Shown here one piece after another: positions 32,970 through 40,780 of a stretch of 64,000 nt of DNA; positions within the stretch are counted from its first letter, which is position 1; every line of letters begins with the position of its first letter. The position numbers and the translations under genes were made by a program. The notes below the pieces were generated by a model. That model did no database searches, was not told where the DNA came from, and saw only the letters and a list, made by a program, of their open reading frames with translations. The stretch comes from Candidatus Rokuibacteriota bacterium (GTDB lineage Bacteria; Methylomirabilota; Methylomirabilia; Rokubacteriales; CSP1-6), in the NCBI GenBank assembly GCA_016188005.1, contig JACPIQ010000068.1, forward strand, positions 62,001-126,000. Direction: 5' to 3'.

Positions 32970-34037
32970 TCATTGGACGAAGGGGAGCGCGGCCACTCGG
33001 GCGGGCAGCTGCGCGTCGCCGGCCGCGACCGTCAGGGCGGTGCCCGGGTCCAGGTGCTCGCGCCGCACGTACCCGAGCGCGATGGGCGTCCCGAGCGCGA
33101 GCGACCGCACCGCCGAGGTGACGCGGCCGATCTCCGTCCCGTCGACGAGGATCCGGGCCCCGTGCGCCGGCACGCGCTCACCCTCGAGGATGAGCCCCGC
33201 GAGCGCGCGGTTGACATGGCCCCGATACTTCACCCGGGCGACCACCTCCTGGCCGATGTAACAACCCTTGGTGTAGGACACGAGGTGCTCGAGGCGCGTC
33301 TCGGGCAGGATCACGGTCTCGTCCACGTCATGCCCGTAGAGCGGGATGCCCGCCTCCACCCGGAGTACTTCCCAGGCCTCCACCCCCACGGGCCGGGCGC
33401 CGGCCGCGACGAGCGTCTCCCAGAGCGCGGCGCCGGCCGCGGCCGCCGTCCAGCACTGGAAGCCGGCGGGGGCCCCCTCGGCCCTGTGAATGATGCGCGC
33501 GGCCGTCTCGCCGAGCGTCACCTCGGCATGAGCGTATGGGGCGAGGGTGAGGGCGCCGCCTGCCAGCCGCTCGAGCAACGCTCCCGCCCCCGGGCCCTGG
33601 AGCGAGAGCACGCTGAAGGCCTCGTCCGCCGGCTCGAGGGAGGCCTTCTCCGAGATCAGGAAGTGGTCGATGACCTGGAGCGTCTTCTCCGTGCTCCCCG
33701 GCGGCAGTTCCAGCAGCAACCGGTCCTCGAGGGCGTAGACGGAGAGGAGTGACATGACCTTGCCGTGGGCGTCGAGGAGGGCCGCCGGACACCCCTGCCC
33801 TGGCTTCAGCCCCTTGATGTCGTTGCTGAGCATCCCGTGCAGGAAGGCCGCCCGGTCGCGCCCCGTGACGGCGGCCTTGCCCACCGGCGAGCGGTCGGCG
33901 AGCCCGGCGCCCTCGCGCACGGCGCGGTACTCGAGCGCCGGATCGCCGTAATGGGCCGGCAGGAGCCAGCCGCAGCTCTCCCGCATGACGGCGCCGTGGC
34001 GCGCATGGGTCTCGGCGAGCGGCAGCGTGGTCGGCAC
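32970..34037 (-). CDS. ygfZ: YgfZ/GcvT-like folate-binding protein
   Basis: 355 residues from a GTG at 34037. GcvT-fold: AHYGDPALEYRAVREGAGLADRS, FLHGMLSNDIKGLKPGQGC, and the hallmark KGCYIGQEVVAR (K-G-C-Y-x-G-Q-E) near residue 250, which separates YgfZ/CAF17 from true glycine-cleavage T proteins. YgfZ with tetrahydrofolate assists synthesis or repair of Fe-S clusters in certain enzymes, including MiaB and radical SAM proteins. The gene is divergent from the Fe-S glycosylase mutY-like gene; about 70 bp separate them. Use of the ATG at 34088 would lengthen it by 17 residues. Confidence 0.88.
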   Translation of the reverse strand: MPTTLPLAETHARHGAVMRESCGWLLPAHYGDPALEYRAVREGAGLADRSPVGKAAVTGRDRAAFLHGMLSNDIKGLKPGQGCPAALLDAHGKVMSLLSVYALEDRLLLELPPGSTEKTLQVIDHFLISEKASLEPADEAFSVLSLQGPGAGALLERLAGGALTLAPYAHAEVTLGETAARIIHRAEGAPAGFQCWTAAAAGAALWETLVAAGARPVGVEAWEVLRVEAGIPLYGHDVDETVILPETRLEHLVSYTKGCYIGQEVVARVKYRGHVNRALAGLILEGERVPAHGARILVDGTEIGRVTSAVRSLALGTPIALGYVRREHLDPGTALTVAAGDAQLPARVAALPFVQ

Positions 34038-34109
34038 GCCCTCATTCTTGACGCGCCTCCGGGGGATGTCAACTTGCAGGGCCCGCACGACTCGGTCACA
34101 CTAGGCGGC

Positions 34110-34811
34110 GTGCGCACGCCACCCCGGCCGGATCCGGACGTCCGCCGCCGCTTCCAGCGCCGGCTGCTCGACTGGTACCGCCGGCATCGCCGGGACCTTC
34201 CCTGGCGCCGGACCGACGATCCCTATCACATCCTGGTCTCCGAGATCATGCTCCAGCAGACCCAGGTCGAGCGCGTGGTCCCGAAGTACCGCGAGTTCCT
34301 CCGGCGCTATCCGACGCTCACGCGGCTGGCCCGGGCGCGTCCCGCCGCCGTGAGGCGGACCTGGTACCCGCTCGGCTACAATGTCCGGCCAGTCCATCTC
34401 CAGGGGATCGCGCGCGAGTCCGTGGCCCGCTACGGCGGCCGCCTCCCCGACGACGGCGTCGCGCTACGCGCCATGCGCGGCATTGGCCGCTACACCGCGG
34501 GCGCCATCCTCTCCTTCGCCTTCGGCCGGGACGCCGCGGTCGTGGACACCAATGTACGGCGAGTCCTCGGCCGGATCTTCCTCGGCCCCCGGCGCCTGCG
34601 CCGGCTGCGGGGCGATCGCGCTCTCTGGCACCTCGCCGAGGCGCTCCTGCCCCCGGGGCGGGCGTATGACTGGAACCAGGCCCTGATGGACTTCGGGGCC
34701 ACCTGGTGCACGCCGCGCGCGCCGCGGTGCCCGCGCTGTACGATGAGAGGCTTCTGCGCGAGCTACCCGCAGGACGGCGTGCCCAAGGGGAGAGGCCATG
34801 GGATCCCTTGA
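34110..34811 (+). CDS. MutY-like A/G-specific adenine glycosylase, short form
   Basis: 233 residues. HhH-GPD fold: LPWRRTDDPYHILVSEIMLQQTQV with the catalytic Glu, the helix-hairpin-helix MRGIGRYTAGAILSFAFG, the catalytic Asp in VVDTNV, and the Fe-S loop C-x6-C-x2-C-x5-C (CTPRAPRCPRCTMRGFC). It removes adenine (or possibly another base) mispaired with oxidised guanine. It ends right after the Fe-S domain and lacks the C-terminal NUDIX-like 8-oxoG recognition domain of standard MutY (about 350 residues). VDTNV and the short length leave a mismatch glycosylase of the Mig type possible. Its end overlaps the SDR start by 14 bp. Confidence 0.82.
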   Translation: MRTPPRPDPDVRRRFQRRLLDWYRRHRRDLPWRRTDDPYHILVSEIMLQQTQVERVVPKYREFLRRYPTLTRLARARPAAVRRTWYPLGYNVRPVHLQGIARESVARYGGRLPDDGVALRAMRGIGRYTAGAILSFAFGRDAAVVDTNVRRVLGRIFLGPRRLRRLRGDRALWHLAEALLPPGRAYDWNQALMDFGATWCTPRAPRCPRCTMRGFCASYPQDGVPKGRGHGIP

Positions 34812-35544
34812 GGGGAAGGTGGCGCTGGTGGCGGGTGGCGGCACGGGCGTCGGGCGGGCGACGGCGGAGCACTTCGCGGCGGAGGGCGCGAGGGTCGTGG
34901 TCTTCGGGCGCAGGCCCGAGCCCCTCGCGCAGACGGTCGAGGCCATCGTCGCGGCCGGCGGCACCGCCACGGCCGTGGCGGGAGACGCGGCGAGCGAGGA
35001 GGATGCCCGACGGCTGGTCGCGGCGGCCGAGCGCGAGTACCATGCCGCGGACATCCTCGTCAACTGCGCCGCCGTGCGCCTGCGCGCCCCGCTCGTCGAG
35101 ATCAGCGCCGCCGACTTCGCCGAGGTGCTGAGGATCAACCTGGTCGGCGCCTTCGTCCTCACCAAGGCCGTCGTCCCCGCGATGCGGCGCCGCAGGGGGG
35201 GCAGCATCGTCCACCTCGGCTCGGCGCTGGGGACCGTGGCGGCGCCGGACTTCTCCCCCTACGTGGCCTCCAAGGGCGGTCTCCACCTCTTCGCACGCGC
35301 CGCCGCAGTGGAGCTGGTGCAGGACGAGATCCGCGTCAACGTCGTGGCCCCGGGCACCATCGACACCCCCATCGGCCAGGGCGTCCCGGAGTTCCGCCGC
35401 CATCTCCTCAAGCACCGCATCCCCATCGGGCGGGCCGGCCACATGGGCGACATCGCTGCGGCCTGCCTCTACCTCGCCTCGGATGCCTCGCGGTACGTCA
35501 CCGGTGCCATCCTCGCCGTGGACGGAGGCTGGACCGCCTCGTAG
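34798..35544 (+). CDS. SDR-family oxidoreductase
   Basis: 248 residues, classical SDR. GGGTGVGRATAEHF (cofactor loop, about 13-26), NCAA, catalytic Ser in LGSALGTV, YVASK (Tyr-x3-Lys) near 158, and the PGTIDTP motif, ending VTGAILAVDGGW, as in 3-oxoacyl-ACP reductase-like enzymes. NAD(P)-dependent; the substrate is unknown. The ATG lies inside the end of the mutY-like gene, so it is co-transcribed. A palindrome begins 7 bp after its stop. Confidence 0.85.
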   Translation: MGSLEGKVALVAGGGTGVGRATAEHFAAEGARVVVFGRRPEPLAQTVEAIVAAGGTATAVAGDAASEEDARRLVAAAEREYHAADILVNCAAVRLRAPLVEISAADFAEVLRINLVGAFVLTKAVVPAMRRRRGGSIVHLGSALGTVAAPDFSPYVASKGGLHLFARAAAVELVQDEIRVNVVAPGTIDTPIGQGVPEFRRHLLKHRIPIGRAGHMGDIAAACLYLASDASRYVTGAILAVDGGWTAS

Positions 35545-35550
35545 GTCGTA

Positions 35551-35601
35551 GGGGTCAGGTCTTGCAATCCAACATCGTGTCGTAATGCAAGACCTCACCC
35601 C
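35551..35601. repeat. REP-like palindrome overlapping the mutT-like start
   Basis: Left arm GGGGTCAGGTCTTGCA (35551-35566) and right arm TGCAAGACCTCACCCC (35586-35601) pair at 15 of 16 positions around a 19-nt centre. The left arm is repeated exactly at 63901-63916. This looks like a dispersed REP/RAYT-type or MITE-derived element. Confidence 0.75.
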
Positions 35602-35971
35602 GGTCGTGGCGGCGGTGATCGAGCGCGCCGACAGGCTCCTCATCACGCGGCGCCCCGAGGGCTCGCACCTGGCGGGGCTCTGGGAGTTCCCCGGCGGCAA
35701 ACCACACGTGGGCGAGAGCCTGGAAGATGCGCTGCGACGGGAAGCCCGGGAGGAGCTGGGCGCCGAGGTCACGGTCCTGGACAGGCTGGACACGATCGAC
35801 TGGGCCTACCCTGACAAACGCGTGCGGCTCGTCTTCTTCCGCTGCACGATGCAGGGCGAACCCCGGGCCCTCGAGGGCCAGGAGATGGCCTGGGTCGCGC
35901 GCGCGGATCTCTGCCGCTACGACTTCCCGGCCGCGGATGCGGCTCTGATCGCGCGTCTCAGCGGACGATGA
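35585..35971 (+). CDS. MutT-like NUDIX hydrolase (8-oxo-dGTP diphosphatase-like)
   Basis: 128 residues. Starts MQDLTPVVAAVIERADRLLITRR and carries the NUDIX box GGKPHVGESLEDALRREAREEL G (about 37-59, fits GX5EX7REUXEEXGU), preceded by LAGLWEFPGG, the pattern of MutT and the MutY C-terminal domain. It sanitises oxidised nucleotides or acts on related pyrophosphates. The first codons lie in the right arm of a repeat palindrome, so the element supplies the start; an internal GTG (VVAAVIE) could be the original one. The end overlaps the convergent TRAP permease by 14 bp. Confidence 0.83.
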   Translation: MQDLTPVVAAVIERADRLLITRRPEGSHLAGLWEFPGGKPHVGESLEDALRREAREELGAEVTVLDRLDTIDWAYPDKRVRLVFFRCTMQGEPRALEGQEMAWVARADLCRYDFPAADAALIARLSGR

Positions 35972-37853
35972 CGGGCGCCGGGGTGTCCCGGCGCCAGGCC
36001 GCGTAGCCGACGATGGCCCCGTAGAGCGCGAGCCCCGCCAGCTGCAGCGCCAGCGTCCGCAGCACCAGGAGCGCCGCCGCAACCGCGCAAAGCCCCCTGA
36101 GCCAGCCGGACATCGGCCCCCAGGCATGTCCGACCACCACCGACGCCACGGCGATCGCCGAGATCCCGGCGAAGCCCGACATGAGCAGCACCTGCGCCCA
36201 CTCCCCCGCGAGCAAGAGCTCCGGGTGGTAGACGAAGGCAAAGGGGACCAGGAACCCGGCGACGCCCAGGCGGAAGGCCTCGACGCCGGTGCCGAACATG
36301 TCCGAGCCTGCGATGTTCGCCGCAGCGAAGGCGGTCACGGCATCCGGCGGCGTGAGATCGGAGAGCACCGCGTAGTAGAAGACGAAGAGGTGCGCCGCCA
36401 GGAGCCCCACGCCCAGGTTGCCCATGGCGCCGGCGCCCACCGTCACCGCGATGACGTAGGCGGCCGTCGTCGGGATCCCCGTGCCGAGGATGGAGACCAC
36501 GACGAAGACCAGGATCATCGCGATGACGAGGATGCCCTGCGCGGCCTGCACCACCACGCCGCCGAAGGCCAGCGCAGCCCCCGTCCGTGTGAGAACGCCC
36601 ACGATCATCCCCGAGCCCGCCAGGGCCACGGCGATGGTGCCGGCGCTGAAGGCGGCCTCCACCAGCGCCTCCCAGCACTTCTTCGGCGTCATCCAGGTCC
36701 GGCGGTCCAGGAACGACAGCACGAAGGTGGCGGCGATGGTGTAGAAGGCGGCGCCCGTGGGCGAGTACCCCTGGGCCAGCAGGTACACGATGAGCCCGAA
36801 GGGGACCATGAAGTAGGCGCGCCGGAGCACCGGCCGCCAGGACGGCAGCTCGGAACGCGGCACCGGGCGCAGCCCGAAGCGGAGCGCGAGGAAGTGGACC
36901 ATGGCGAAGAGCCCGACATAGTAGAGGATGGCCGGGATGGCGGCGGCCTTGATGATCTCGAAGTATGAGATGCCGGTCACCTCCGCCATTATGAAGACAC
37001 CGGCGCCCATCACCGGGGGCATGATCTGCCCCCCGGTGCCCGCGATGGCCTCGATGGCCGCCGCGGACTTGGCCGAGTAGCCGCCGCGCTTCATGAGCGG
37101 GATCGTGAAGGAGCCGGTGGCGTAGACGTTGGCCACCGTGGAGCCGGAGATGGTGCCGAAGAGCGCCGAGCCGATCACGGCGATCTTCGCGGGCCCCCCG
37201 CGCGCCCAGCCCGCCAGGCGCACCGCCAGGTCGATGACGAACTCGCCCACGCCCGCCTTCATCATCACCGAGGCGAAGAGCACGTAGATGAAGAGGATGT
37301 TGGCCGAGATCCCGGTGAGAAAGCCGTACATGCCCTCGTCGCTCGCGAGGTAGACGAACTCCACCATGCGCGGCAGCGGGTAGCCCTTGAAGTGCAGGAC
37401 GCCCGGGAACCACTGGCTCGTGCCGAGATAGATCAGCGCCACGGAGATCGTGACGGCCATCCACGGCGACAGCGCGCGCCGGCACGCCTCGATGACCAGG
37501 AGGGCCATGACGATCCCGATCGCCACCTCGTGGGAGAGGACCGGCGAGGCGCCCTCCCAGCGGTGGTCGAGCCTGTCCCTGTCCCAGATGAGGTACGCGC
37601 TGGCGAGCCAGGAGGCCACTGCGAAGAGCCAGTCCGGAGCGCTGGGCCGGTGCCGGGGCGATGCCCTGCGGCACGGGAAGGCGAGGAAGACCAGCGGCAC
37701 GAGGAAGAGGAGGTGCATCGACCGCTGGACGCGCGGCTCGAAGACCCCGTAGCCCGCGGTGTAGAGATGAAAAAGGGAGGCCAGGGCAGCATACGCCCCG
37801 GCCCCCCACCCGGCGGTTCCAGATAAGCGCCTGATTATCCACCCCTCTGGCAT
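35958..37853 (-). CDS. TRAP transporter permease, fused 4TM/12TM (TAXI type)
   Basis: 631 residues. The first ~180 residues have four hydrophobic segments (DctQ-like), followed by a DctM-like part: EGMYGFLTGISANILFIYVLFAS, TISGSTVANVYATGSFTIPLMKR, GGQIMPPVMGAGVF, and SILGTGIPTTAAYVIAVTV. This is the fused permease usually paired with TAXI binding proteins. It imports an organic acid with a sodium or proton gradient. The TAXI binding protein gene lies 1.7 kb upstream on the same strand, separated by a three-gene islet. The substrate is unknown. Confidence 0.9.
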   Translation of the reverse strand: MPEGWIIRRLSGTAGWGAGAYAALASLFHLYTAGYGVFEPRVQRSMHLLFLVPLVFLAFPCRRASPRHRPSAPDWLFAVASWLASAYLIWDRDRLDHRWEGASPVLSHEVAIGIVMALLVIEACRRALSPWMAVTISVALIYLGTSQWFPGVLHFKGYPLPRMVEFVYLASDEGMYGFLTGISANILFIYVLFASVMMKAGVGEFVIDLAVRLAGWARGGPAKIAVIGSALFGTISGSTVANVYATGSFTIPLMKRGGYSAKSAAAIEAIAGTGGQIMPPVMGAGVFIMAEVTGISYFEIIKAAAIPAILYYVGLFAMVHFLALRFGLRPVPRSELPSWRPVLRRAYFMVPFGLIVYLLAQGYSPTGAAFYTIAATFVLSFLDRRTWMTPKKCWEALVEAAFSAGTIAVALAGSGMIVGVLTRTGAALAFGGVVVQAAQGILVIAMILVFVVVSILGTGIPTTAAYVIAVTVGAGAMGNLGVGLLAAHLFVFYYAVLSDLTPPDAVTAFAAANIAGSDMFGTGVEAFRLGVAGFLVPFAFVYHPELLLAGEWAQVLLMSGFAGISAIAVASVVVGHAWGPMSGWLRGLCAVAAALLVLRTLALQLAGLALYGAIVGYAAWRRDTPAPVIVR

Positions 37854-38176
37854 GCATGCTTTCGATCACAGCCGCTTCCGGGACCGAAAACCGCCCATGG
37901 CCAGGGCTTGACCCTCGAACACTCAGCTGGTGCACCGACAGCGCGCTAGGAGTGGACAGCCCCCGATCGACACCCTGGAGCCTTCCTTGTCACGGGATCC
38001 ACGCCGCTGGCTTCTCGGGGCGCTCGATCGGGACTCCCCGCGGGAACCGCAGAACCACCGCCATTGCGAGCGCTCTCTCCTGGCAGGGACCGCGGCCTCT
38101 CGGCGGTCACACCACGCGCAGCCCCTCTTGTTCCTGGCACCAACCAGGGATTCGCTGACGCTGCCCGTACCTCTGC
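37854..38176. other. Intergenic region, 323 bp
   Basis: It lies between the retropepsin-like gene stop and the TRAP permease start. Only short frames are seen, with no family resemblance. GC is lower than in the permease gene. It marks the left end of the islet; no att-like direct repeat flanking the islet was recognised by eye. Confidence 0.4.
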
Positions 38177-38602
38177 TTAGGGGGTCGCGGTCACGTAGAA
38201 TTCCTGATACCGCTCACGGAACCTAATTTGAAGGACGTTCAGGAAATCACGACCAAGCAGTGCTCTTCTAGCCTCATCAAGCATGAACGCAACCTTCAGC
38301 TGATAACGCCCGAGTTCGTCATGCGAGATGATGACATCGTGCAGGCGTGCATCATGAGAATGCCCCACCGTTGCGTCCAGCGCCAGAGGTTCGCCCTGGA
38401 GAAGCTCCAGCCCGATGAGGCTCGCAAACTCTCCCGGGAAGACGGACACCTCCGCTCCGGTGTCCACGTGTCCTACAACGTCGACCCCCAGCCCGTCATT
38501 CTGGGGGCTCTGAATCCTCACGACGAGCGCGGGGAACGACCTTCCGCGGCTGCCGGCGTCAGCGATGTAGGCGAATTGATGTCTGTAGTCGACAGACGGC
38601 AT
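38177..38602 (-). CDS. Retropepsin-like (clan AA) aspartic protease
   Basis: 141 residues. A single active-site triad D-T-G (VGHVDTGAEVSVFPGEFA, about residues 42-59) and the second structural motif ALLGRDFLNVL near 113-123 match retropepsin-like bacterial proteins, which work as homodimers with one Asp per chain. There is no signal peptide or membrane segment, so it acts in the cytosol. It starts 2 nt after the stop of the DUF5678-like gene and is the last gene of the islet. GC is clearly lower than in neighbouring genes, suggesting transfer. Targets are unknown; the two upstream proteins are candidates. Confidence 0.75.
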   Translation of the reverse strand: MPSVDYRHQFAYIADAGSRGRSFPALVVRIQSPQNDGLGVDVVGHVDTGAEVSVFPGEFASLIGLELLQGEPLALDATVGHSHDARLHDVIISHDELGRYQLKVAFMLDEARRALLGRDFLNVLQIRFRERYQEFYVTATP

Positions 38603-38604
38603 CG

Positions 38605-39105
38605 CTAGAGGCCTATATGGACGACACCCTTTGATCTCTCCTCATCAACGCGATACACAAACGGAACCTGAACACCCCTCTGTCGGGCTCCGCGCACCGC
38701 GTCCGACGGGCTCGGACCCATCGAGATGATCTCGTCGCCCTCCACAACGACCCATTTGCCCACCAGCGCGCGCAACTCATCGCGGTGTGTACGCAGCCAT
38801 TCCAGCTCCTTCTCCCGGCGACCCGACCCTGACCGAAGGGGTAGGCTGTCCATCTTCTCGCCATGGGCGACAGTGACACGAACTCTCTCACCCAAGAGCA
38901 ACGCGTCGGCAGCTACTACTTGCGCCAGCGCCCACGTACCTCCCACCGCAGGCCCCCCGATCAAGCTATTGAGCCAGGGGTGTTCTTCGACATAAGAGGG
39001 CATCACGTCGTGAACGGTACCTGAAACGCCGGACCAAGACGCGGCACCCGTCTCCGGGGGAATCGCTCCAACACCACTTGGCAGCTGAAGTTCGATCGTC
39101 GTCAT
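38605..39105 (-). CDS. DUF5678-like protein of the aspartic-protease islet
   Basis: 166 residues. The C-terminal ~70 residues (ELEWLRTHRDELRALVGKWVVVEGDEIISMGPS, then SDAVRGARQRGV) resemble DUF5678, a small domain often found beside retropepsin-like genes. The N-terminal ~90 residues (SLIGGPAVGGTWALAQVVAADALLLGERVRVTVAHG) are not recognised and contain the only hydrophobic stretch. The ATG overlaps the stop of the upstream gene (ATGA), and the retropepsin gene follows after 2 nt. The function is not known. Confidence 0.6.
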   Translation of the reverse strand: MTTIELQLPSGVGAIPPETGAASWSGVSGTVHDVMPSYVEEHPWLNSLIGGPAVGGTWALAQVVAADALLLGERVRVTVAHGEKMDSLPLRSGSGRREKELEWLRTHRDELRALVGKWVVVEGDEIISMGPSPSDAVRGARQRGVQVPFVYRVDEERSKGVVHIGL

Positions 39106-39404
39106 GTGCGGCGCCCCGCCCGTCGCGACTCCTCGATCCGTGGGAGTGCCAAGTCAAGGTACTCCTTCAGGGCCCTGGCCGCAGAGAATGTCACGATCAC
39201 GCGGGCAATGGGCTCCCGTCGCATGACGTCCTCTGTCGACGCTGGCGGAATCTCCGTCAGCCGCTCACCTGGACCAGCCATCACTTCGCGATGTGGCTTA
39301 TCAACGCGCCGCAGCTCGAGCGTGAGATCGTCCTCGGTCAGGAGTGACGTCACTATGTTCGCATAATAGGTCGGTGGCTCTTGGTGCCCACTCTCACCGG
39401 ACAT
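39102..39404 (-). CDS. Small DUF3467-like protein of the aspartic-protease islet
   Basis: 100 residues from the ATG at 39404, which has GGAGG 5 nt upstream; a GTG at 39410 would leave no spacing to that site. The pattern YYANIVTSLLTEDDLTLELRR, then EPIARVIVTFSAARALKEYLDLAL, resembles the two halves of DUF3467 (YANxV... PVARVVMSxxxAKxLxxxL). It is probably a small beta-alpha protein. It is the first gene of the islet and overlaps the DUF5678-like gene by 4 nt. The family resemblance is from memory and not certain. Confidence 0.55.
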   Translation of the reverse strand: MSGESGHQEPPTYYANIVTSLLTEDDLTLELRRVDKPHREVMAGPGERLTEIPPASTEDVMRREPIARVIVTFSAARALKEYLDLALPRIEESRRAGRRT

Positions 39405-39537
39405 GCTCACCTCCTACGCTCTCGCCGCGCTTCGTGTCTTGGGCGGTCCCTGCCTCCCCGTAGCCTGGATTCTACCTGCCCCGTGTTGAGCACGTTCCAA
39501 TGCCTTCGCAGGTTCCCCGCGTCAAGGGACTCTCACC

Positions 39538-40524
39538 CTACTTGAGCCAGCCCTTCTCCCGGTAGTACTTCTCGGCGCCCGGGTGAAGCGCCACGCCGAG
39601 GTACAGGTGCCCCTTGGAAGGGTCGTAGTCGGCGAGGCTGCCGTGGATCTTCCTGACCCGGTCCGCGTTGTCGTTGATGGTCTTGGCCAGCAGGTACGCC
39701 GTGTCGCTGGACATCTTGGCATTGACCGTGATCGTCGTGCCCATGGTCGCCGACAGCACGGGCTCGTTGGCATTGGCGGCCTTCGGGTAGGTCCCCGCGG
39801 GGATCGGCCCCTCACCGAGACCGAAGCCTGCCAGGTGCTGGAGCAAGGGCTTCGGGAAGGCCAGGAGCTTGAGGGTGCGTCCCACCGAGGCCTCGGTCAC
39901 CGAAGCGCCGGGCAGCGCCAGGAAGGTGAAGGTGCCGTCCACGTTCCTGTCCTTGAAGGCACCGGCCTGCTCCGCGTAGGAGCCACGGAAGAACTTGGCG
40001 CCCGCCGCCTCCCAGTCCTTGTAGGAGGTCTTGTAGTACTCCATCACCTTCTCGAAGACCCAGACATCAGACGAGCCGGGCTTGGAGATGGCCAGGCGAA
40101 TGGGCTTCTTGCTCTTGAAGATCTCCTCCATGGAGAGCTTGGCGAGGTCCGAGTCCACCGCGACATAGAAGTGGAAGGTATTGAGGCTCATGTTGCCGGC
40201 GAGGGCGCGGAGGTTAGGATGCTTCTTGCCCGGATACGGATCCTCGCCGCGGACGGCGGCGCCCAGGAGTGGCGGCAGCCCCATGCCGAGCTCGGCGTCG
40301 CCCTTCTCCACGAGCACCGGGTTCTGCGTGCCACCGCCGGGGATGACCTTGATGTTGAGCCCGGCCTTCTCGCGGATCAGCTCGGCCATGCCACCGGAGA
40401 TGGCGTACCAGCCGCCACCGACGGCGCCGGCCGTCCAGGTGAGGGATTGCTGGGCCGAGGCCGGGAGCGCCGGCAGCGCCAGGAGCGAGAGCGCGAGGAG
40501 CGCGGCGAGCGTGCGCGTGAGCAT
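39538..40524 (-). CDS. TAXI-family TRAP transporter substrate-binding protein
   Basis: 328 residues. Sec signal peptide (TLAALLALSLLALPALPASAQQ, cleavage near residue 24). The mature part has TAGAVGGGWYAISGGMAELI, VIPGGGTQNPVLVEKGDAELGMGL and TFTFLALPGASVTEAS, standard TAXI (TRAP-associated extracytoplasmic immunogenic) positions. It binds the solute in the periplasm for the fused permease at 35958-37853. The ATG at 40524 has an AGAGGAGG Shine-Dalgarno. The ligand class (often dicarboxylates or glutamate-like) is not evident. Confidence 0.9.
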   Translation of the reverse strand: MLTRTLAALLALSLLALPALPASAQQSLTWTAGAVGGGWYAISGGMAELIREKAGLNIKVIPGGGTQNPVLVEKGDAELGMGLPPLLGAAVRGEDPYPGKKHPNLRALAGNMSLNTFHFYVAVDSDLAKLSMEEIFKSKKPIRLAISKPGSSDVWVFEKVMEYYKTSYKDWEAAGAKFFRGSYAEQAGAFKDRNVDGTFTFLALPGASVTEASVGRTLKLLAFPKPLLQHLAGFGLGEGPIPAGTYPKAANANEPVLSATMGTTITVNAKMSSDTAYLLAKTINDNADRVRKIHGSLADYDPSKGHLYLGVALHPGAEKYYREKGWLK

Positions 40525-40540
40525 CGGAAAGCCTCCTCTG

Positions 40541-40768
40541 TCAGAACATGTTGGCCTCGGCACGCGGGGCGGCGGCGCCGAAGCGGCCGAGCGACAATGC
40601 GCCAATATCCATGCTGGACGCCCGGCCGTCAAGGACGATCTCCGCCATCAGGACGTGGCGCTGGATCTCGGCCGGCGCCAGCAGCTGGCTCCTGACGCCC
40701 GGGCACTGCTGACGCGCCACGGCCTGGCGCGAGCGCTCGAGCGTGGCGGGATCGGATGATGAGGACAT
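40541..40768 (-). CDS. Possible small protein of unknown function
   Basis: 75 codons between the racemase-like gene and the TAXI gene, in the same direction. The composition is unremarkable and no family is recognised (ATLERSRQAVARQQCPG, AEIQRHVLMAEIVLDGRASS). No good Shine-Dalgarno precedes the ATG. The gap of about 250 bp would otherwise be empty, and the 12-bp spacing after the racemase stop fits an operon. Weakly supported. Confidence 0.3.
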   Translation of the reverse strand: MSSSSDPATLERSRQAVARQQCPGVRSQLLAPAEIQRHVLMAEIVLDGRASSMDIGALSLGRFGAAAPRAEANMF

Positions 40769-40780
40769 CGGCGGAGGTCT

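Noticed and set aside
37854-38176. Small genes in the gap left of the islet
   Set aside because: Only frames under 100 codons with no ribosome site or resemblance; listed as intergenic instead.
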